Assembly (NCBI RefSeq): GCF_000003605.2
Contig: NW_003116450.1
Span: 332,149-365,692, forward strand
Direction: 5' to 3'
Origin: Saccoglossus kowalevskii
Taxonomy: Eukaryota > Hemichordata > Enteropneusta > Harrimaniidae
Length of the DNA stretch: 33,544 bases
The first letter of the stretch is position 1. Each line of letters begins with the position of its first letter. Below are positions 21,804 to 29,700 of this stretch, in pieces. The translations under genes were made by a program, and so were the position numbers. Below the pieces are notes generated by a model. It worked only from the letters and a program-made list of their open reading frames with translations. It was not told where the DNA came from and made no database searches.

Positions 21804-22210
21804 NNNNNNNNNNNNNNNNNNNNNNNNNNNNNNNNNNNNNNNNNNNNNNNNNNNNNNNNNNNNNNNNNNNNNNNNNNNNNNNNNNNNNNNNNNNNNNNNN
21901 NNNNNNNNNNNNNNNNNNNNNNNNNNNNNNNNNNNNNNNNNNNNNNNNNNNNNNNNNNNNNNNNNNNNNNNNNNNNNNNNNNNNNNNNNNNNNNNNNNNN
22001 NNNNNNNNNNNNNNNNNNNNNNNNNNNNNNNNNNNNNNNNNNNNNNNNNNNNNNNNNNNNNNNNNNNNNNNNNNNNNNNNNNNNNNNNNNNNNNNNNNNN
22101 NNNNNNNNNNNNNNNNNNNNNNNNNNNNNNNNNNNNNNNNNNNNNNNNNNNNNNNNNNNNNNNNNNNNNNNNNNNNNNNNNNNNNNNNNNNNNNNNNNNN
22201 NNNNNNNNNN
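21804..22210. other. Assembly gap (407 N)
   Basis: A run of undetermined bases. It separates LTR-like copy 3 from a reverse-transcriptase remnant, so more of a retroelement may be hidden here. Open frames read through the N run are artefacts. Confidence 0.99.
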
Positions 22211-22404
22211 GAATGTTGATTCATGAGCATTAAGCAGATTAAGTTGAATAGATGACTGCGAACACATTTGAAACAGTAGCAAACTAAAAGATGGCGGGCC
22301 GCAAAGGATGATGAGAAATAAGTTACCCAAACTACTAACGTAGGGGCGCTCCATCTACCCAGAAACTGATACAAATTTTACTAAATTAGTCGCTGTACAC
22401 CACC

Positions 22405-22595
22405 AACTCAATCTGAAAACATAACGTCATCTGCATATGGACGTGTAAACAAATCAAACATTTTTTAGCGTCAACTGCATCCCATTATAACCCACATTCA
22501 AAACCATTCTATATAATTCGTCAATAAATAAGGAGGAGAAGACAGGATTTAGAATACTACCGTGTCTCACACCAATACCACTGTGACAGTACAGT
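22405..22595 (-). pseudogene. Non-LTR retrotransposon reverse transcriptase remnant
   Basis: On the minus strand, 22590-22450 reads SGIGVRHGSILNPVFSSLFI, then DELYRMVLNVGYNGMQLTL. This is the RT palm block 'GVRQG.VLSP.LFNL(Y/F)I(N/D)(D/E)L' of LINE-type enzymes. A TGA stop follows. One frame over, YADDVMFS is encoded by the complement of 22415-22437 (YADD at 22426-22437), the catalytic Asp-Asp motif at about the expected distance. The stop and frame change make it dead. Minus-strand sequence upstream (22600-22700) and downstream (22400-22211) carries only scattered possible RT traces. Confidence 0.75.
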
Positions 22596-22599
22596 TAAA

Positions 22600-23340
22600 A
22601 TATTCAGAAGTGTTTTACAATACATTAACTTGACAATTCCAGTATCATCTGTGCATTTGCATAATCTATAATTCAAACAATATCCTCAAATATCTCGTAA
22701 TCGATAAATCGAACATTTGAAAAAAATCAGAAGAAATGGCATCTGGACTAGTCGCTTTACCATGTCGCATGTTGTGTGCCTAGAAAAAGTCTTATATGAG
22801 AAAAATGAAATAAGTTTGATCACATTGTTTCACATTCATTTTGGATTGTCAGCAGAAATTACCCAAATGTATAGTGTTTTCTCAAATGTACATAGACCTT
22901 ATCAGGTCATACCATAAACCGCTTCTGTTGATGTCTCTTCAAGCTTTAATTATTACAATATGTGATCTACCTTTTGCCAGTAGAGAGTATTAAAGTTATA
23001 ATAATTTATCAGCGTTATATTCACAATGGCGAATATCAATTTCTGCAACCTTTTTATACGTGACCTCATCTGGCAATGGCAACGAGCTCTTCTACAATTT
23101 TTTTGAAAATTTGTTATTTGTTAAGAAGAATCACAAAATGTATGTTAGCATGGAAATCGGATTCAGATTTCGTTTAAAATGTAATACAAGTCCACAGCTT
23201 TTCCGTGTACTGACATACAAAACCATAACCTCTACGACAGAGCTAATTTCACTCATCTTAAGTTTCTTACATAACAATATCTTAACATGACATTAGTCAA
23301 CGCCCATGCAATCCATCATCACATTTCCATATACACGTTA
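22600..23340. other. AT-rich stretch between the RT remnant and the lectin gene 3' end
   Basis: No gene seen. Plus-strand open frames at 22717-22917 and 23060-23290 have no motifs; the first overlaps what may be more decayed retrotransposon. The lectin gene's likely poly(A) signal lies just beyond at 23363-23368. Confidence 0.4.
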
Positions 23341-23362
23341 AACCTGCAATGATTAAGTGATA

Positions 23363-23368
23363 TTTATT
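23363..23368 (-). terminator. Probable polyadenylation signal of the lectin gene
   Basis: TTTATT on the plus strand is AATAAA on the minus strand, about 123 nt downstream of the stop codon. It is the first perfect hexamer in a suitable position. Confidence 0.5.
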
Positions 23369-23490
23369 GATATTAAACAAGTTACAACCTACACACCGAA
23401 TAATTTATAGATGTTACTTTGTGAAGCATCTTGACAATATTATAATTAGAAATAAAATGTACTAAAATACTGAAAACAACATTCAGATTC

Positions 23491-23711
23491 TTAGCCGGAC
23501 ATTACTTCTACTTCACAAAGCTGAAGCATTTGTAGTTTATCTACCAGTTGGATAATTACATATCGTCCTCTCAACGGTTGACCACATCCACAATCCATGA
23601 CAATGGTTTCTTGGTTTGCTGTTTTGGCAACCAACATCTCACCACAGACTGTATTATTCTCGAAAGTATCACTGTCACCAACACGTATTTCAGCATTCTT
23701 CAAACGGAAAG
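23491..23711 (-). CDS. Lectin exon 7: FTP domain, second part, and stop
   Basis: A 221-nt terminal exon starting after TTTGCCTCAG. It completes SFRLKNAEIRVGD, then VCGEMLVAKTANQETIVMDC, GRYVIIQLVDKLQMLQLCEV and EVMSG, ending with TAA. RLKNAEIRVG corresponds to 'R(I/L).(G/N)(V/A)EIR(I/V)G', and 'GRYV.I.L......L.LCEVEV' is the typical FTP C-terminus. A full domain is present with nothing after it, so the protein ends with the lectin and has no membrane anchor. Arg804 is the last of the sugar-contacting positions. Confidence 0.9.
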
Positions 23712-26700
23712 CTGAGGCAAATGAGAAACATAAATGAGTATAGTAAACAGACTTGGAATTACATTGGGGTTTAATTAAATTCAATAAAATTTGCAGATCC
23801 GAGGAGAACCTTTGATGTATTTCATTCATAAGCATTACATTTTTACTTAAAATAATGTTGTGTCTCAAAATACTTGTATTTGTCTTTGATTTTTCAGTAT
23901 TAACTATTTATAGTATATAGTTCAAAGTGTGTGAATAATCGGTGATCTTTGCCAATAAAATCTTTCATTCGAGAAATATTCAAAAATACTGGAAAATACT
24001 AGCTTACATTATATTGATTTTTTGAGGACATAAAGGTAGCAAAATACATAACATTCTGCTTTTATTACATGGTGGGTTTTCAAATGAAAAAAACAACAAA
24101 CAGCAGCAGATTTTTGTTCTGTAAAAAAATTAAATGCACAAGCTGATGTATGGTGCTGTGCAAAGTAAACTAAACTAAACTATTTTCTAATTTGTGAGTG
24201 TCTGTACCCTTTATTCATGTATCCTATACGAAATACATAAATACCAAAGTAGATTTGAACAATGACAATAAGTACATTTTGATTAAAAACTTCATACAAA
24301 CATGGGATCAAGTAAAACATAAATTTAGGAATGTTTAAACGTATTTTTATATATAAGTGGGGTCAATGAAATTTTACATGAATTTACTGTGCACACACAC
24401 GCCTCTGACGCGTGCACTCGCAGAATGTTTTACCAAATACGGAGTAAAACACTGATATTTCCTGTGTAACGATAAAGCTGCATAAACAGTATAGTGCAGT
24501 CAATTACAAAAATTACACTCACAACAACAGTCCTGTCTATTTGTGATGATAACTTGATAAACATCTCTAGTTTCTCCAAGATCTACCTTCCACCATGGTT
24601 GATATTCTTTTTCCGTCTGCGTGCAGGATAACCCGGCTTCCAAATCACTGTTCTTGTCCCCGTCAACAGCACGACCTGCATCTGTCTCGGTTTTTTTGGT
24701 TGAGCTCTGGGCAACAGATTTGCCAACAGCAATATTCACAAGAGCTGGGGTTATGCAGTCTGTTATATAAATATAAAAAAAGTGATTTGCCTTGATAATA
24801 AACAGCATTTAATATTCGAAAAAATATCAAACACACGAAGACACCCTTGCGAACGTTATATGCGTAGTCCTGTTCAATTTAGCATAAAAAACAACAAACC
24901 AGTTATTGAATTTTCAGAAAATATTAATATTAGAAACTTATAATTATTCAATTTTCCAGTTTATTGTTTGAAATGAATGCACCACAGGAAAGTTCATTCA
25001 CCATCACCACTAGTATACTTATGATTGTATTGAACATTTTCGTTTTTGTAAAAGAGATAAAAAGCTTGATCACTATCAATAATGTCATAATATATTGCAT
25101 AATTTTAATTATTAACATTTATGAATCTGCTATCGAAACAAAATAATTTCTTAATACATGCAAATAACAATAGGCTTACAATTAACATAGTTACATCAGT
25201 ATGATCGTCCATTGAAATGAGACGAAGTAAATAACAAGATAGATATTATTTTGAATTTCAGTGAGCTCTGTTTGAATCAATGTTTATTAAGCATAATAAT
25301 TATTTTGCTTTTTCAAAAATCAACTATGATTATTGTAATATGATGGTGCACTTACCTGTGATTGGTGCGGCATTTGTTTGTGCTGCAGGAGTTGTTTTTG
25401 CTGCAGTAGTTAGTGCAGCAGTTGTTTTTGCTGCAGTAGTTAGTGCAGCAGTTGTTTTTGCTGCAGTAGTTAGAGCAGCAGTTGTTTTTGCTGCAGTAGT
25501 AGGTGCGTCAGTTGGTTGTGCAGCTGTAGTTGGTGCGCCAGTTGTTTTTACTGCAGTAGTTTGTGCTGCAGTAGTAGTAGTCGGTGCTTTGGTTGTTGGT
25601 GCTACAGGGAGAGAATGTCATAATTCGCGAATAATACATTTTTGTTCCATGTTTATATAACCGAATATTTGCATATATTTTCGATTAGCCAACAGTACAT
25701 TTAAATATAAATATCAATACAATATATAATGTGCTGAAAGAATAAATACAAAACAATCAAATACAGTCAGTTGCATTACTCACGACATATATCAGCTGGA
25801 AGTTTCTCAGGATTGCCATCAAGGTCAATATCCGCCGAACTCCAAGCAAACAGATCACCTTCTGTGTGGCCATGACACTCTGCAGCCAGTTGGCCTATTT
25901 CGGCATCAGTTAGAATTCTGCTCCACATATTGAAGTATGCAAGCTCTCCTTTTAATGCTTGCTTAGAGTCATATCCACCACGTAAGCTGTCCTGTTCCTG
26001 TCCAAGGGTCATTACACCGCCTCCTCGGATGACATTACCACTCTGGAGACCCGATCCGGATGCAGCCAAAGCACCATCATTATAGATATTCCACAGTCCT
26101 CCACTAGATGACCACGTGACACACAAATGGTGCCAATCATCATCATTCACAGCAATGCCACTTTTGCCACCATTTTCCCCACGTACATAAACTCTCAAAT
26201 TACTGGTATCAAAAAGGATCAACTCGTTGAACTCTCCACTGATAGCATAGGATATTGGTGTTCCGTCGTTGGTAGCTTTAGTTTTTAACCACAAACAAGC
26301 TGACACGTCTGTGAGTTCGGGAATGGGCGTGGTAATAGCCACATCCGATGATTCATCAACAACTAACTTCTCATCACCTGACCACTGAACTGAAAGTCAA
26401 TTGTATTCAAAATGTATGCTAATGTATTTATACATATGCTATTGGTGAGAAATAATATCTTTAACTCAAAAAGGTGGATGGAAAACACTTTTGCACTATT
26501 GAGATTCCTCTTTATTGTTTGTGAGGAAGTATCTTAGCAATACAATCTTGCTGTGGACAATAGCTCAAATATAAAGCTAAGTTTGTAGAATAATTCTGCG
26601 AGGAAATGTCGCGGGGGGGGGGATAGTCAACATTTAGTGTGACACTTAATTCTTTGTATATATTCTGTAAGATAGATTGCAAAAATTAACAGAAGGCAAC

Positions 26701-29700
26701 AATTTCAATATAACTTACGACATATATCAGCTGGGAGAGTTCCAACACTACCATCAAGGTCTAGATTACCGGAACTCCACGCAAAAAGGTTTCCTTCTGT
26801 CTCGCCATTACACTCTGTTGCCAGTTGTCCTATTTCGGCATCAGTCAGAATTCTGCTCCACATATTGAAGTAGGCAAGCTCTCCTTTTAATGCTTGTTTA
26901 GAGTCATATCCACCACGTAAGCTGTCTTGTTCCTGTCCAAGGGTCATTACACCGCCTCCTCGGATGACATTACCACTCTGGAGACCTGATCCGGATGCAG
27001 CCAAAGCACCATCATCATAGATATTCCACAGTCCTCCACTAGATGACCACGTGACACACAAATGGTGCCAATCATTGTCATTCACGGCAATACCACTTTT
27101 GCCACCATTTCCCCCTCGTACATAAAATCTCAAATTACTGGTATCAAAAAGGATCAACTCGTTGAACTCTCCACTGATAGCATAGGATATTGGTGTTCCG
27201 TCGTTGGTAGCTTTAGTTTTTAACCACAAACAAGCTGACACGTCTGTGAGTTCGGGAATGGGTGTGGTAACAGCCACATCCGATGAAACATCAACAACTA
27301 ACTTCTCATCACCTGTCCATTCAACTGCAAATCAATTGTATTTTTAAAATAAATATATTAGAACTTAATATTAATGCGGATACATATACAGTTGTGAAGG
27401 TTGTCTTTGTGTTTATTTACAATGATTATTTTACTCATTGCATTGAAAGGTTGAATAAACATACCCGACTTTAGATCTCTAAACAAGTTGTATCGTGGAA
27501 TGTACAAGTCCAAGAAAAATAAAATAAACAGTTGACAAAACAACTAACATGCACAATCAAATCACACAGTCAAATCAGTAAAAGAATCATGTATGAACTC
27601 TTAGTTAAACATGAAGTGATGTTAGGTTTTCCGAAAAGAGTTAATTGATGAATATTTCAAGTAATTAAATAATGAGTCATCATGTTATGATAAAATTCCT
27701 GAGACCATAAGTTGACCATTGTACCAACCAAACATTTTATACAAATCCATCGACTAACTTATGGATGAAATCACTCATCCCTATGTATTTGGTAGTTATG
27801 CTTTCATTTTCCGTGTGATTTACGATGATGATGTTATTTGCACTTCACATAAGTATCAGGTCACAATAACACTCACAATGGGATAAAAGCTTGTGCATAA
27901 AACAAATGATATACTAGACTGAATTTGCTCGATTGCTAGTAAGGCAATATTGTAATTGTGTTCTTCAAATCCCGGGCCGCTGTAAGTGTTGGGGCACTTA
28001 TGAGCAAGAACAGCTCTGTATTGGTATATTTGTTTCACCAACTTGTGTGACAAAATTCACATTCAATGAACAAGGGGGTTGGGATTGTATTTTTTGTCTT
28101 CAGATTGGTTACGTGATTCACAAAAATCTTCTAACCGATGTGTTCAATGCCAATGGAAATTATGACTGTGATCCATCATGTTAATGAACAGGATATCAAC
28201 AGGTTAAACTTGAGCTACGCCGATGAGAGGCAATAACCTGATTATATATCAGAGACTTATAGAGAAATGGAATGATGCTATAGACCAATCTCTAAATCAA
28301 GTCACTAATGTATTACAACAACATTAAGCTATTCATTCTATTAAGATGCACATGATACGCACATTATAAAATACATATTAAATAGTAAAAACTTTCCATT
28401 GTCATTTGATTGTGATTAAATTTCAAAATGCGTGTGCAATATTCGTAGAGAACACTATAATACTCAGTCCAAATATGACACTTTTACTTGTTTATATTAT
28501 ATATATATATACATGTATTAACAACTATAATGAAAAATTATTATAACTTACGACATATATCAGCTGGGAGAGTGTTAACACTGCCACCAAGGTCAAGATT
28601 ACCCAAACTCCATGCAAACAGGTCACCATCTGTCTCACCATTACAGTCTGTAGCCAGCTGGCCTATTTCATTATCAGTCAGAATTCTGCTCCACATATTG
28701 AAGAACGCAAGCTCTCCTTTTAATGCTTGTTTAGAATCATATCCACCACGTAGGCTGTCTTGTTCCTGTCCAAGGGTCATGACACCGCCTCCTCGGATGG
28801 CATCACCACTCTGGAGACCCGATCCGGATGCAGCTAAATGACCATCATCATAGATATTCCACAGTCCTCCACTAGATGACCACGTGACACACAAATGGTG
28901 CCAATCATCATCATTCACAGCAATACCACTTTTGCCACCATTTTTGCCTCGTACATAAACTCTCAAATTACCGGTATCAAAAAGGATCAACTCGTTGAAC
29001 TCCTCGCTGATAGCATAGGATATTGGTGTTCCGTCGTTGGTTTCTTTAGTTTTCAACCACAAACAAGCTGACACGTCTGTGAGGTCGGGTATATATGTAG
29101 TGACAGCCACATCGGATGATGCATCAACAATCAACTTCTGGCCAATAACACTTGCCCGTTGAACTGAAAATAAATTATCATCTATATCATTGCTGTAATG
29201 TATAGATATTGCACAATTCACGACATATATGGAGTGAATTGTGCAATGTCAAGTGGTATACCCAACTTCGGCGGGGGTTATTGCTATTAGATTATACCAG
29301 TATATTGACAATTCGATAAAACTAGTAAAAAAAGAGTTTACTTTCATCTACTAAAAGATCATGATTATGACCCTTAAACATGAATATTTATAAGAATAGA
29401 TAGTAGTTGTACGTTGAATGCATACAACAATTACATACGCAACACAGTTCAAATTGAATACAAACTAATTTTTATTCCGCATGAAAACGAAACATATCCA
29501 CGGTGAATAGAGCAACGTAAACACAAATATTAGCATAACAAAAGATGACCTTTCTGACCTTTTACTGACTGTATCAACGCCATTTGAAATACAGGGTCGT
29601 GTACAGTTTGGATCATTAAAACAACGGATTTTCCACGTTTTCATTCCGTTTTTTGTACAATTTGGATTGTAATTTTCCCATTGAAAGTACATACAGTTGT

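Noticed and set aside
21431-22374. Long minus-strand frames of 204 and 307 codons
   Set aside because: They run through the 407-base N gap; their real parts are repeat copy 3 and AT-rich sequence.
23491-23868. Start of the last lectin exon at an upstream ATG (frame extends to 23868)
   Set aside because: The acceptor TTTGCCTCAG at 23712 and the FTP alignment show that sequence upstream of it is intron.
25280-25660. 126-codon plus-strand frame with Val/Ala repeats (AAVVFAAVVSAAVVF)
   Set aside because: It is the antisense of the Thr/Ala stalk exon, whose splice sites and phase fit the lectin gene on the minus strand.
28488-28841. 117-codon plus-strand frame
   Set aside because: Antisense shadow of pentraxin exon 2.
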